Shown here: positions 1 to 7,698 of the stretch, piece by piece
Numbering within the stretch: the first letter of the stretch is position 1
Layout of the letters: every line of letters begins with the position of its first letter
Source: Actinomycetota bacterium
Lineage (GTDB): Bacteria > Actinomycetota > Actinomycetes > Actinomycetales > Microbacteriaceae
Reading direction: 5' to 3'
Length of the DNA stretch: 64,000 bases
NCBI GenBank assembly: GCA_018268455.1
Contig: JAFDWM010000001.1
Location: 1 to 64,000 of the forward strand
Notes under the pieces: model-generated
What the model saw: only the letters and a program-made list of their open reading frames with translations
Told to the model about the DNA's origin: nothing
Database searches by the model: none
Made by a program: the position numbers and the translations under genes

Positions 1-120
1 CGCGCGCTACGGCCGCTACGCGACGTGACCATCATCGTCCAAGGCCACCCCATCACCGCAGCAACCCCACCCGACGGCGACGCCAAGGCCATCCTGAACG
101 CCCTCAAATCAGGGCACTAA
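1..120 (+). CDS. C-terminal end of an unidentified protein (cut by window edge)
   Basis: The frame starting at base 1 is open to a TAA stop at 118-120 and would give the last 39 residues of a protein ending in LKSGH. The piece reads as a short beta/alpha tail (VTIIVQGHPI, then DAKAILNALKSGH). I do not recognise the family. It is AT-richer at the end and is followed by a convergent gene 16 bp away. The call rests only on an open frame that ends just before the next gene, so it is tentative. Confidence 0.45.
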   Translation, partial: RALRPLRDVTIIVQGHPITAATPPDGDAKAILNALKSGH

Positions 121-136
121 AACGGCACGAGTCAGG

Positions 137-1054
137 TCAGGCCCGAGGGGCGTCCTGCATCGGGTAGTCCACGAAGGCGAAGGCGGATCCGTCCGGCGCC
201 CAGCTCGGCACGTTGATCGTGCCCTGCCCGCCGTGCAGCTGCACGATCGTCGTCGGTTCGTCCCAGGCGCCGACCGTGACCAGTCGCAGCTCGACCGGGA
301 GGTCGGCGGGGTGGCCGACGGTGCCGGGCGGGTAGCTGAGGTAGACGGCGACATCCCCGGACGGTGCCACATGGGGGAACCAGTTCACCCGGTCGTCGAA
401 GGTGAGCTGCTCGAGATCGGTGCCGTCCGGCCGCACGCGGGCGAGCTGGGCGTTGCCCGGCGCATCCGAGAACTGCTCGGTGTTGAAGACGATCCACTCG
501 CCGTCGGGCGTCCACTCGCAGCCGTCGGCGGGGCCGGGATCCGTCGTGACCGCGACGTCGTCCGTGCCATCCACCCCGATGGTGTGGATCGTCGCCGATG
601 CCCACCAGTTCGCACCCTCCGGGTCGAGCCGCACATAGCCGAGGCGGGTGCCGTCCGGGGAGATCCCGTGCAGGAAGTGCATCCCGCCGTCATCGGGTGT
701 GATCCGATGCGCGGATCCACCCGCCAGCGGAAGAGTCCAGATATGCCAGTCCTGCGCTGACGCGTACACGGTGCGCCCGTCCGGAGCCACGACGTGATCG
801 TTGTTCGCCTCGGGGAGCCCGTGGGCGTCGATGGGCTCGGGCGGCGCGGTGCCGTCCGCCGGAAGCAGCCAGAGCCGCCCGTCCGCGTTCACCAGCAGCC
901 GTCCGTCCGCGGTCCAGTTGGGCGCCTCGTACCGGCGCTCGCGCGACTCGTGCACGGTGCGCAGGGTGCCGTCGGCACGATCCCATACGCGGATCCGCGC
1001 CGACTGTCCGGCGCGCAGCACGCCTTCCGGCGCCTCGGTGTCCTGCTCGGTCAT
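137..1054 (-). CDS. TolB-type WD40-like beta-propeller (PD40) protein
   Basis: 305 residues with repeated PD40 blades whose signature is an [S/T/A]PDG turn followed by a beta strand: SPDGTRLGYV, TPDGEWIVFN, APSGDVAVYL, APDGSAFAFV. No signal peptide or membrane segment is visible, so it is probably cytoplasmic, unlike periplasmic TolB. Proteins of this type in actinobacteria are annotated as TolB-like or biopolymer transporter relatives, but no transport partner is nearby. ATG start at 1054. Function is unknown beyond a propeller scaffold for protein or ligand binding. Confidence 0.8.
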   Translation of the reverse strand: MTEQDTEAPEGVLRAGQSARIRVWDRADGTLRTVHESRERRYEAPNWTADGRLLVNADGRLWLLPADGTAPPEPIDAHGLPEANNDHVVAPDGRTVYASAQDWHIWTLPLAGGSAHRITPDDGGMHFLHGISPDGTRLGYVRLDPEGANWWASATIHTIGVDGTDDVAVTTDPGPADGCEWTPDGEWIVFNTEQFSDAPGNAQLARVRPDGTDLEQLTFDDRVNWFPHVAPSGDVAVYLSYPPGTVGHPADLPVELRLVTVGAWDEPTTIVQLHGGQGTINVPSWAPDGSAFAFVDYPMQDAPRA

Positions 1055-1085
1055 CGAGTGATCGCTCCGTTCGCTGTCGTGCTCG

Positions 1086-1361
1086 TCAGACCACGCGCAC
1101 GGAAAGCAGCTGATAGCCGTCCGGCACCTTCGCCTCGAGCGCGGTCATGTCGTCCGCCTCGATCTCCTGCACGCCATCGCGGCGGACGATCGTGCCCTCG
1201 GCCGTGAGGATCGTGTCCTTCTTCGCCATGGCCACGGGCGCGGCCGCGATCTCCCAGCCCTGAGGCGTCTCGGCGGCGAGCAGATCCTGGATCTCATCCA
1301 GCTCCTCCGCCTGTACGGTGTGGGTCTTGGACTCGACGGGACGGATGACACCGATCAGCAT
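1086..1361 (-). CDS. small conserved hypothetical protein
   Basis: 91 residues beginning MLIGVIRPVESKTHTVQ. An upstream in-frame ATG at 1412 would add 17 residues of low-complexity Gly/Ala sequence, so I prefer 1361. The protein is acidic (AEELDEIQDLL) with an alternating beta pattern and no membrane segment or cysteine motif. It sits just upstream of, and on the same strand as, the TolB-like gene (31 bp gap), so the two may be co-transcribed. I do not recognise a family. Confidence 0.6.
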   Translation of the reverse strand: MLIGVIRPVESKTHTVQAEELDEIQDLLAAETPQGWEIAAAPVAMAKKDTILTAEGTIVRRDGVQEIEADDMTALEAKVPDGYQLLSVRVV

Positions 1362-1457
1362 CCCTCCAGCGTAGGCCCCGGCACAGACGACGAGGCCCGC
1401 CCCGCGCACCATCGTGCGGAGCGGGCCGTTCGCGGCGCCTCGGGCGGGCGCGGATCC

Positions 1458-2687
1458 TCAGGCGGCGTCGCCGATGAGGATCGCCTCTGCGTCCTCGGCG
1501 GCGTCGTGCGAGCCGCGATCGATGTGTGCCAGGGCCTTGCGGCCGAGAAGCACCACGAAGGTGGCGACGAGCACGGACACGCCGGCGAACACATAGGGCA
1601 CGGTGTCTCCCCACAGGTGCGAGAGCAGTGCGGCCAGCGGCGGGGCGATCGCACCGCCGATGAAGCGCACGGCCGAGTACGACGAGGAGGCGACGGCGCG
1701 GGGGAGATCGGTCGCCTCCATGACCGCCTCGGTCAGCACCGTGTTCATCACGCCGAGCAGCAGCCCGCCGACGATGATGCAGACGACGAGTGCGGCGGGG
1801 ATCGCGACCAGCACCCCGGCGACGAAGAGGTCGATCGCCAGCAGCGGCAGCACGACGACCATGATCTGCGTGATCCGCATCCGGCGCAGCAGGATCGGCG
1901 CGACCCAGACGCTGGTGATCGCGAGCGCGACGCCCCAGCCGAAGAAGGTCAGCCCGATCCCGATCGCGCCGAACCCGAGCGGGAACGGCGAGAAGGCCAG
2001 GAGCACGAAGAAGCCGATGTTGTAGAAGAGCGCGGCGATCGCGAGCACGCGCAGCGCGGGACGGCCGAGGGCCTTGAACGGCGCGGAGAACGGAACGGGC
2101 TGGCGCTTCTCGAACGGGCCGCGCAGCAGAGTGGACACGGCGATGAAGCCGATCGCCATCAGCACGACGACGCCGAAGAACGGTCCCTGCCAGGCCACCT
2201 CGCCGAGCAGTCCGCCGAGCAGCGGGCCGATCGCGATGCCGAGGCCGAGTGCCGCCTCGTACAGGATGATCGCGGCGCTGGAGCCGCCGGAGGCCGCGCC
2301 CACGATGGTCGCGAGCGCCGTGGAGATGAACAGAGCGTTGCCCAAGCCCCAGCCGGCGCGGAAGCCGATGATGGCATCGACGCTGCCGCTCAGCGCGCAG
2401 AACAGCGAGAAGACGACGATGAGCGCGAGGCCGACCAGGAGGGTGGCCTTGGCGCCGATGCGGCTGGAGATCCAGCTGGTGAACAGCATCGCGATGCCCG
2501 TGACGAGCAGGTAGCTGGTGAAGAGCAGCTCGGTCTGCACCGGCGTGGCCTTCAGGGATTCGGCGATCGCGGGGAGGATGGGGTCGACCAGGCCGATTCC
2601 CATGAAGGCGACGACGCAGGCGAAGGCCACGGCCCATACCTGAGCGGGCTGTTTCCAGATCGATGCCGGAGCGGCGGGGGAGCTCAA
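1458..2687 (-). CDS. MFS multidrug efflux transporter
   Basis: 409-residue membrane protein with about 12 hydrophobic segments, typical of the major facilitator superfamily. The first helix leads into GIGLVDPILPAIAESL, the usual drug/H+ antiporter opening, and the loop after TM2 has SSRIGAKATLLVG, a version of the MFS motif A. A TTG start at 2687 is chosen: it overlaps the stop of the upstream MarR gene as TTGA and follows a GAAAGGA ribosome site. The open frame continues far upstream but only as antisense/overlap sequence. The MarR partner suggests drug or phenolic efflux, induced when the repressor binds a ligand. Confidence 0.88.
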   Translation of the reverse strand: MSSPAAPASIWKQPAQVWAVAFACVVAFMGIGLVDPILPAIAESLKATPVQTELLFTSYLLVTGIAMLFTSWISSRIGAKATLLVGLALIVVFSLFCALSGSVDAIIGFRAGWGLGNALFISTALATIVGAASGGSSAAIILYEAALGLGIAIGPLLGGLLGEVAWQGPFFGVVVLMAIGFIAVSTLLRGPFEKRQPVPFSAPFKALGRPALRVLAIAALFYNIGFFVLLAFSPFPLGFGAIGIGLTFFGWGVALAITSVWVAPILLRRMRITQIMVVVLPLLAIDLFVAGVLVAIPAALVVCIIVGGLLLGVMNTVLTEAVMEATDLPRAVASSSYSAVRFIGGAIAPPLAALLSHLWGDTVPYVFAGVSVLVATFVVLLGRKALAHIDRGSHDAAEDAEAILIGDAA

Positions 2688-3115
2688 CGTGCTGTCCTTT
2701 CGAGAAGCGAGTGCGTGTGCAGGATCTCTGCGGCGCGGGTGAGATGGTTCCAGTCTGCGTCGTCGAGGTCGGAGAATCGCGGCGCGAGGATCCGCTGGAT
2801 CTCGGTGCGCCATGCATGCAGCGCGTGACGGCCCGCGTCGGTGATCGTGACGATCGTCGCGCGGGAGTCCTCGGGATCCGGCGAACGCAGTACCAGGCCC
2901 TCGTGCTCGAGCTGTCCGAGCATCCGGGTCATCCCGGGCTGCGTGGTGCGACTGGCCCTCGCCAGCTCTCCCACGCGCTGCCCGTCTGCGCTGTCCAGCA
3001 GGCTCAGCGCCCGCCATTGGGCGGCGGGAGTGTCGTTGCCGGCCTCCTGCGCCGCGATCCGGGTGAGCGCATGCGTCGAGAAGATGATCGACTGCAGGGT
3101 CTCGCCGTGATTCAT
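2684..3115 (-). CDS. MarR-family transcriptional repressor
   Basis: 143 residues with a winged-helix core: helix-turn-helix around VGELARASRTTQPGMTRMLGQLEHEGLV, then the wing RSPDPEDSRATIVTITDAGRH, a very typical MarR beta-wing. Start ATG 3115 is chosen because a 27-bp palindrome and a -10 hexamer sit directly before it; the longer frame from 3172 reads through that promoter. The stop overlaps the TTG start of the MFS gene by 4 bp, implying translational coupling. Likely represses its own operon and is released by a small aromatic or drug ligand. Confidence 0.9.
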   Translation of the reverse strand: MNHGETLQSIIFSTHALTRIAAQEAGNDTPAAQWRALSLLDSADGQRVGELARASRTTQPGMTRMLGQLEHEGLVLRSPDPEDSRATIVTITDAGRHALHAWRTEIQRILAPRFSDLDDADWNHLTRAAEILHTHSLLERTAR

Positions 3116-3140
3116 ACCAAAAGTATATAACACTTGGTAT
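3114..3140 (-). promoter_or_regulatory. MarR operator palindrome and leaderless promoter
   Basis: An interrupted palindrome, ATACCAA ... TTGGTAT (arms 3114-3120 and 3134-3140), includes the start codon of the MarR gene. On the minus strand TATACT (3127-3122) lies 6 bp before the ATG, so transcription would begin at or next to the A of the start codon. The repressor site therefore covers the -10 and the start, a standard layout for MarR autoregulation. Binding by this protein is inferred. Confidence 0.7.
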
Positions 3141-3190
3141 GTAATTGAGTTCACAGAACTCGCAAGGCGCATCGCGATCTGCCGGAGCCT

Positions 3191-3988
3191 TCAGCGGGAG
3201 GCGCGGCCGGCGATGCGGGCCGAGAGCTGGTGCGCGTGGGACAGCAGCGTGCGCCCGAGCGCCGGGAGCCGATCCGGCCCGAACCGGAATTCGACGCCGG
3301 TCAGGCTGAGCGCCCACTCCGGTCGTCCGTCGCGGTCGAACACGGCGGCGCCCATGCCCCAGCTGCCCTCCACGATCAGCCCAGGGTTGACCGCGTAGCC
3401 ACGGGCCTTCGTCTCGTCGAGGCGCCGCCGCAGCGGCTTCTCGGTGTGCGTGCGCCCCCAGCGCTCGCCGAGCTCGGGATGACGGGACAGATACGCATCC
3501 ACATCGTGGTCGGGAAGGAAAGAGAGGATCGCGAGCCCGGCGCTGGCCACCCCGAGGGGGAAGCGTACGCCCTCGCTCAGCACGAACGAGCGGATCGGGA
3601 ACGCCCCCTCCTCCCGGAGCAGGCACACGGTCTCATCGGCCCGGCGCACGGAGAGGAACGCGCTCTCCTCGGTCTTGACGGCGAGCGAGCGCACGATGTC
3701 GCGGGCGATCTCCGTGATGTCGTAGCGCGCCGCGGCCACTGTTCCCATGAGATACAGCTCCGGTCCCGGCATCCACAGGGACGTGTGCGGGTCCTGGTCG
3801 ACCAGGCCCTCGGCGCGCAGGGCGGACAGCAGCCGGTGCGCGGTCGACCGGCTGAGTACGGACGCCTCCGCGAGCCGCTGGAGTGCCGCGCCGTCCGGTG
3901 AGGCCGTCACCAGACGCAGCAACTCCGCGGCGCGGGCGATCGCCTGGGCTCCTGGAACCGTCCGCCGAGGTGTCAGGCCTTGTTCCAT
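3191..3988 (-). CDS. IclR-family transcriptional regulator
   Basis: 265 residues. The N-terminal winged helix covers about residues 14-75 (ALQRLAEASVLSRSTAHRLLSALRAEGLV) and the C-terminal IclR effector domain follows (VRFPLGVASAGLAILSFLP, then GYAVNPGLIVEGSWGMGAAVFD). ATG 3988 is chosen over the frame extending to 4105, which would run into the divergent promoter. It faces the CoA-transferase/thiolase operon with a 102-bp gap. IclR members such as PcaR and KdgR control ketoacid or aromatic catabolism, so local control of scoA-scoB-thiolase is likely, probably with a ketoacid or CoA-pathway intermediate as ligand. Confidence 0.9.
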   Translation of the reverse strand: MEQGLTPRRTVPGAQAIARAAELLRLVTASPDGAALQRLAEASVLSRSTAHRLLSALRAEGLVDQDPHTSLWMPGPELYLMGTVAAARYDITEIARDIVRSLAVKTEESAFLSVRRADETVCLLREEGAFPIRSFVLSEGVRFPLGVASAGLAILSFLPDHDVDAYLSRHPELGERWGRTHTEKPLRRRLDETKARGYAVNPGLIVEGSWGMGAAVFDRDGRPEWALSLTGVEFRFGPDRLPALGRTLLSHAHQLSARIAGRASR

Positions 3989-4021
3989 GATGTGGACGCT
4001 ACTCAGCGCGGTGCCCACATC
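3989..4021. promoter_or_regulatory. candidate IclR operator
   Basis: GATGTGG (3989-3995) and CCACATC (4015-4021) form a perfect 7-bp inverted repeat with a 19-bp spacer, directly next to the iclR start and 70 bp upstream of the divergent CoA-transferase gene. Placement fits one operator serving both directions. The assignment is positional inference. Confidence 0.4.
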
Positions 4022-4090
4022 GCAAGCGCGGACTTGAGGCCGGGGTGGGCGGCGGCGGAGAGTGGAGGCAATCTCACGAAGGAGTGTCGC

Positions 4091-4867
4091 GTGATCGACA
4101 AGCAATGGGCGTCGCCGGCCGCGGCCGTCGCCGACATCCCTGACGGCGCCTCGCTGGCGGTCGGCGGGTTCGGGCTCTCGGGCAACCCGATCGCCCTCAT
4201 CGAGGCCCTGCTCGCACAGGGGACCAAGGGGCTGAGCGTCGTCAGTAACAACTGCGGCGTCGACGACTGGGGCCTCGGGATCCTGCTGGGCGCCCGTCGG
4301 ATCCGGAAGATGACGTCGTCGTACGTCGGCGAGAACAAGGAGTTCGAGCGGCAGTTCCTCGAGGGCGACCTCGAGCTCGAGCTCACCCCGCAGGGCACGC
4401 TCGCCGAGAAGCTGCGGGCGGGCGGATCCGGGATCGCGGCGTTCTACACGCAGACCGGCGTCGGCACCCAGGTGGCCGAGGGCGGACTACCGCAGCGCTA
4501 CCTGCCCGACGGCACGATCGCGGTCGCCTCGCCGGCGAAGCACGTGCGCACGTTCGAGCTGAACGGCGTCGCGCGCGAGTTCGTGCTGGAGGAGGCGATC
4601 ACCACCGATTTCTCGCTCGTGCACGCCGCCCTCGGCGATCGGCACGGCAACCTCGTCTTCAACAAGGCCGCGCGCAACTTCAACCCGCTCGCGGCGATGG
4701 CCGGCCGGATCTGCATTGCGCAGGTCGAGCGGCTGGTGGAACCGGGGGAGCTGGATCCGGATCGGGTGCATCTGCCGGGCGTCTTCGTGCATCGCATCGT
4801 CGAGGTCGGATCCGGCATCGAGAAGCGGATCGAACGGCGCACCGTGCGCCAGGCGGAAGGGGCCTGA
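4091..4867 (+). CDS. scoA: 3-oxoacid CoA-transferase subunit A
   Basis: 258 residues, normal length for the A subunit of family I CoA-transferases. The glycine-rich CoA-binding loop [18 protein letters not shown] is at about residues 22-39. Family I enzymes move CoA between succinyl-CoA (or acetyl-CoA) and a 3-oxoacid such as acetoacetate or 3-oxoadipate. GTG 4091 is chosen because AAGGAG (4079-4084) lies 6 bp upstream. One base separates it from the B subunit gene. Whether the substrate is acetoacetate (SCOT/AtoD-like) or 3-oxoadipate (PcaI-like) cannot be settled here; no other pca genes are in the window, which favours a short-chain role. Confidence 0.88.
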   Translation: MIDKQWASPAAAVADIPDGASLAVGGFGLSGNPIALIEALLAQGTKGLSVVSNNCGVDDWGLGILLGARRIRKMTSSYVGENKEFERQFLEGDLELELTPQGTLAEKLRAGGSGIAAFYTQTGVGTQVAEGGLPQRYLPDGTIAVASPAKHVRTFELNGVAREFVLEEAITTDFSLVHAALGDRHGNLVFNKAARNFNPLAAMAGRICIAQVERLVEPGELDPDRVHLPGVFVHRIVEVGSGIEKRIERRTVRQAEGA

Positions 4868-4868
4868 C

Positions 4869-5522
4869 ATGGCGCTCACGAGAGACGAGATGGCCAGGCG
4901 CGCGGCAGCGGAGCTCGCCGATGGCGCATACGTGAACCTCGGCATCGGACTGCCCACGCTCGTACCCAACCACGTGCCGGACGGCGTGACCGTGGTGCTG
5001 CAGTCCGAGAACGGCATCCTCGGGGTGGGCCCGTACCCGGCCGAGGACGCGGTCGATCCCGACCTCATCAACGCCGGCAAGGAGACCGTGACGACGCTGC
5101 CCGGAGCGGCGTTCTTCGACTCCGGCCTGAGCTTCGGCATGATCCGCGGCGGCAAGATCGATGCGGCGATCCTCGGCGCGATGCAGGTGAGCGCGAGCGG
5201 TGATCTCGCGAACTGGATGATCCCCGGGAAGATGGTGAAGGGTCCCGGCGGCGCCATGGACCTCGTGCACGGCGCGGGGCGCGTGATCGTGCTGATGGAG
5301 CATGTGGCGCGCGACGGCTCCGCGAAGATCGTGAACGACTGCTCGCTGCCGCTCACCGGCAGGGGAGTGGTGCACCGGATCATCACCGATCTCGCGGTGA
5401 TCGATGTGACCGCTGACGGTCTTGTGCTGACCGAGCTCGCCCCGGGTGTGAGCGTGCAGGATGTGAGAGACGCCACCGAACCCGAACTGCGGGTGGCCGA
5501 AGGACTGGAGGAGCGCTCATGA
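4869..5522 (+). CDS. scoB: 3-oxoacid CoA-transferase subunit B
   Basis: 217 residues with the catalytic motif SENGILG near residue 51; the Glu in SENG carries the covalent gamma-glutamyl-CoA intermediate in family I CoA-transferases. GIGLPTLVP near residue 25 is also characteristic of the B subunit. It starts one base after scoA stops and its TGA overlaps the ATG of the thiolase, so the three genes are one translationally coupled operon. It pairs with the A subunit to form the working enzyme. Confidence 0.9.
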   Translation: MALTRDEMARRAAAELADGAYVNLGIGLPTLVPNHVPDGVTVVLQSENGILGVGPYPAEDAVDPDLINAGKETVTTLPGAAFFDSGLSFGMIRGGKIDAAILGAMQVSASGDLANWMIPGKMVKGPGGAMDLVHGAGRVIVLMEHVARDGSAKIVNDCSLPLTGRGVVHRIITDLAVIDVTADGLVLTELAPGVSVQDVRDATEPELRVAEGLEERS

Positions 5523-6715
5523 GCGCAGACAAGAACCCGGAAGACGTCGTCATCGTCGCCGCAGCCCGCACCCCTCAGGGGCGGCTGAAGGGACAGCTCG
5601 CGTCGTTCACGGCGCCGCAGCTCGGATCCCTCGCGATCCGCGGTGCACTGGAGCAGGGCGGTGTGGATCCGGCCGCCGTCGACGCGGTGATCGTCGGTCA
5701 GGTACTTGCGGCGGGGTCCGGTCAGAACGCGGCGCGCCAGGCAGCGATCGGTGCGGGCATCGGCTGGGACGTGCCCGCGCACTCCGTCAACAAGGTGTGC
5801 CTGTCGGGCCTCACGGCGATCATCGATGCGGCGCGGATGATCCGCACCGGCGACGCGCTCACCGTGGTCGCCGCCGGCATGGAGTCGATGACCCGTGCCC
5901 CGCATCTGCTGATGGGGTCGCGCGACGGCTGGACGTACGGATCCGTCGAGGTGCTCGACCATATGGCGTATGACGGCCTCACCGACGCCTACGATGCGGA
6001 GAGCATGGGCGCCTCCACCGAGCGGCACAACGGCCGGTTCGCGGTCACCCGCGAGGCGCAGGACGCCGTCGCCGCCCGTTCCCACCAGCGCGCCGCCGCG
6101 GCCGCGCAGGCGGGCGTGTTCGAGAGCGAGATCGTGCCGGTGTCGGTGCCGCAGCGCAAGGGACCGGCGCTCGTGCTGACGGTCGACGAGGGCGTGCGCC
6201 CCGACACCACCGTCGAGACGCTCGCGGGGCTGCGCCCGGCGTTCGCCGAGGGCGGCTCGATCACCGCGGGCAACTCCTCGCAGATCTCCGACGGCGCGTC
6301 CGCCGTGATCGTCACCACCCGCGCGAACGCGGAGGAGCACGGCTGGCCCGTGTTCGCGACGCTCGGGGCGAGCGGTCAGACCGCCGGGCCGGACAACTCG
6401 CTGCACGAGCAGCCGGCGAACGCGATCGGACGTGCGCTGGAGAAGCAGGGCATCGGCGTCGCCGATCTCGACCTGGTCGAGATCAACGAGGCGTTCGGCG
6501 CCGTCGTCGCCCGCTCCGAGAGCGCGCTGGGGCTGGATCCCGAGATCGTCAACGTGCACGGCGGTGGCATCGCGATCGGCCATCCCATCGGCACGAGCGG
6601 CAACCGCCTCGTCGTGCACCTCGCTCACGAGCTGGTGCGCCGCGGATCCGGCACCGCCGTTGCGGCGCTCTGCGGGGGCGGCGGTCAGGGTGAGGCGCTC
6701 ATCATCACGCGCTGA
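5519..6715 (+). CDS. acetyl-CoA C-acyltransferase (thiolase)
   Basis: 398 residues, the normal size for a type II thiolase. The acyl-accepting cysteine is C94 in [19 protein letters not shown] (His355) and ALCGGGGQG (Cys385) complete the active site. With the CoA-transferase this would activate acetoacetate and cleave acetoacetyl-CoA to two acetyl-CoA; a longer 3-oxoacyl (PcaF-like) substrate is the alternative. ATG overlaps the scoB stop by 4 bp. Its own stop lies inside a tandem heptamer repeat. Confidence 0.92.
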   Translation: MSADKNPEDVVIVAAARTPQGRLKGQLASFTAPQLGSLAIRGALEQGGVDPAAVDAVIVGQVLAAGSGQNAARQAAIGAGIGWDVPAHSVNKVCLSGLTAIIDAARMIRTGDALTVVAAGMESMTRAPHLLMGSRDGWTYGSVEVLDHMAYDGLTDAYDAESMGASTERHNGRFAVTREAQDAVAARSHQRAAAAAQAGVFESEIVPVSVPQRKGPALVLTVDEGVRPDTTVETLAGLRPAFAEGGSITAGNSSQISDGASAVIVTTRANAEEHGWPVFATLGASGQTAGPDNSLHEQPANAIGRALEKQGIGVADLDLVEINEAFGAVVARSESALGLDPEIVNVHGGGIAIGHPIGTSGNRLVVHLAHELVRRGSGTAVAALCGGGGQGEALIITR

Positions 6716-6752
6716 GCGCTGAGTGCTGAGCGCTAAGCGCTGAGTGCTGAGT
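6711..6752. repeat. six tandem heptamers GCTGAGY
   Basis: Six consecutive 7-bp units: GCTGAGC, GCTGAGT, GCTGAGC, GCTAAGC, GCTGAGT, GCTGAGT. The array starts inside the thiolase stop codon region and ends just before a long inverted repeat. One unit has a single A substitution. Confidence 0.9.
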
Positions 6753-6760
6753 GCATTCGC

Positions 6761-6821
6761 GCTCCCGTCGCAGAAAGTGCCGCTCCGACGCGTCGATGAC
6801 GGCCTTTTCTGCGACGGGAGC
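6761..6821. repeat. intergenic inverted repeat, 16-bp perfect arms
   Basis: Arms 6761-6776 and 6806-6821 match perfectly (GCTCCCGTCGCAGAAA and its reverse complement), with a 29-bp centre that contains a further GCCG/CGGC pairing and a CGACGCGTCG palindrome. It could end the thiolase transcript, though it is longer than a typical terminator and there is no clear T run after it on the plus strand. Confidence 0.8.
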
Positions 6822-6848
6822 AGTTCCGGGTCCTCGTATGATCGGCGC

Positions 6849-7295
6849 ATGATGACGATCCGGGCGCTGACCGCCGAAGACCGTGACGACTGGCAGTCGC
6901 TGTGGGCCGCCTACCTCGAGTTCTACGAGTCGGAGGTCGCCGACGACGTGACGGCGTCGACCTTCGCCCGGATCACCGACCCGGCCGGCGACATCCGGGG
7001 CGCGATCGCGCGCGACGGCGACGGACGTGCGGTCGGGATCGTGCACTGGTTCTCACACCCGGCCACGTGGTCCAAGACCCACTACACCTACCTCGAGGAC
7101 CTGTTCGTGGATCCCTCCGCCCGAGGCGGCGGTGTCGGTCGCGAGCTCATCGGGCACGTGACGGACGCCGCGCGGGCCTCCGGCAGCTCGAAGGTGTACT
7201 GGCTGACCGCGGAGACGAATGCGACGGCACGGGCTCTGTACGATCGGGTCGCCGCGCGCAGCGGATTCATCCACTACGAGATCGACCTGGGCTGA
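6849..7295 (+). CDS. GNAT-family N-acetyltransferase
   Basis: 148 residues with the acetyl-CoA pyrophosphate-binding loop in DPSARGGGVGRELI (about residues 89-102, matching R-x-x-G-x-G) and the usual beta4 strand YLEDLFVD before it. The end, TNATARALYDRVAARSGFIHYEI, is a classic GNAT C-terminus. ATG 6849 or the adjacent ATG 6852 start the protein; frames further upstream would enter the inverted repeat. Substrate is not predictable. It converges with the next gene, their stops separated by one base. Confidence 0.88.
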   Translation: MMTIRALTAEDRDDWQSLWAAYLEFYESEVADDVTASTFARITDPAGDIRGAIARDGDGRAVGIVHWFSHPATWSKTHYTYLEDLFVDPSARGGGVGRELIGHVTDAARASGSSKVYWLTAETNATARALYDRVAARSGFIHYEIDLG

Positions 7296-7296
7296 C

Positions 7297-7581
7297 TCAG
7301 GCGTTCCCGGCCTTGCGCTGCGCCTTCTCCTCGGCCTTGAGCGCCTTCCGTGCGCGCTTGTACTGGATCGGTGCGACGGGGGAGTCGTATGCGACGTCCT
7401 CGCCGCGCTCATCCTTGCGGAAGTCGACGATCGCGCCGATCGCAAGGGCGATCGTGATGCCCCAGCTCGCCCAGGCGAGCACGGCACGCCACGTGACCGG
7501 CGCGTCGCGCGTACCGCGCAGCAGCGCGATGCCGCCGGTGATCGCGCCGAACAGTCCGCTCGCGAAGAGGTAGTTGCGCAT
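7297..7581 (-). CDS. small two-helix membrane protein, unknown function
   Basis: 94 residues: a glycine-rich hydrophobic segment at about 4-21, a second at about 30-52 (WASWGITIALAIGAIVDF), then a charged, probably helical tail (KRARKALKAEEKAQRKAG). No catalytic motif. Starts at ATG 7581 and converges with the GNAT gene. I do not recognise a named family. Confidence 0.65.
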   Translation of the reverse strand: MRNYLFASGLFGAITGGIALLRGTRDAPVTWRAVLAWASWGITIALAIGAIVDFRKDERGEDVAYDSPVAPIQYKRARKALKAEEKAQRKAGNA

Positions 7582-7698
7582 GCGACCACGCTACCCTGGT
7601 CACTTCCTCGTCGTGCATCACCGACCGCCGGCTCTTCCGGCGGAGATCGGCGGCACCAGATCGGCGCCGTGCTGTTCCGGCCGCCCGGAAGATCGCGC

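Noticed and set aside
1458..3626. Very long version of the MFS protein starting at 3626
   Set aside because: The extra residues would cover the MarR gene, its operator and part of iclR.
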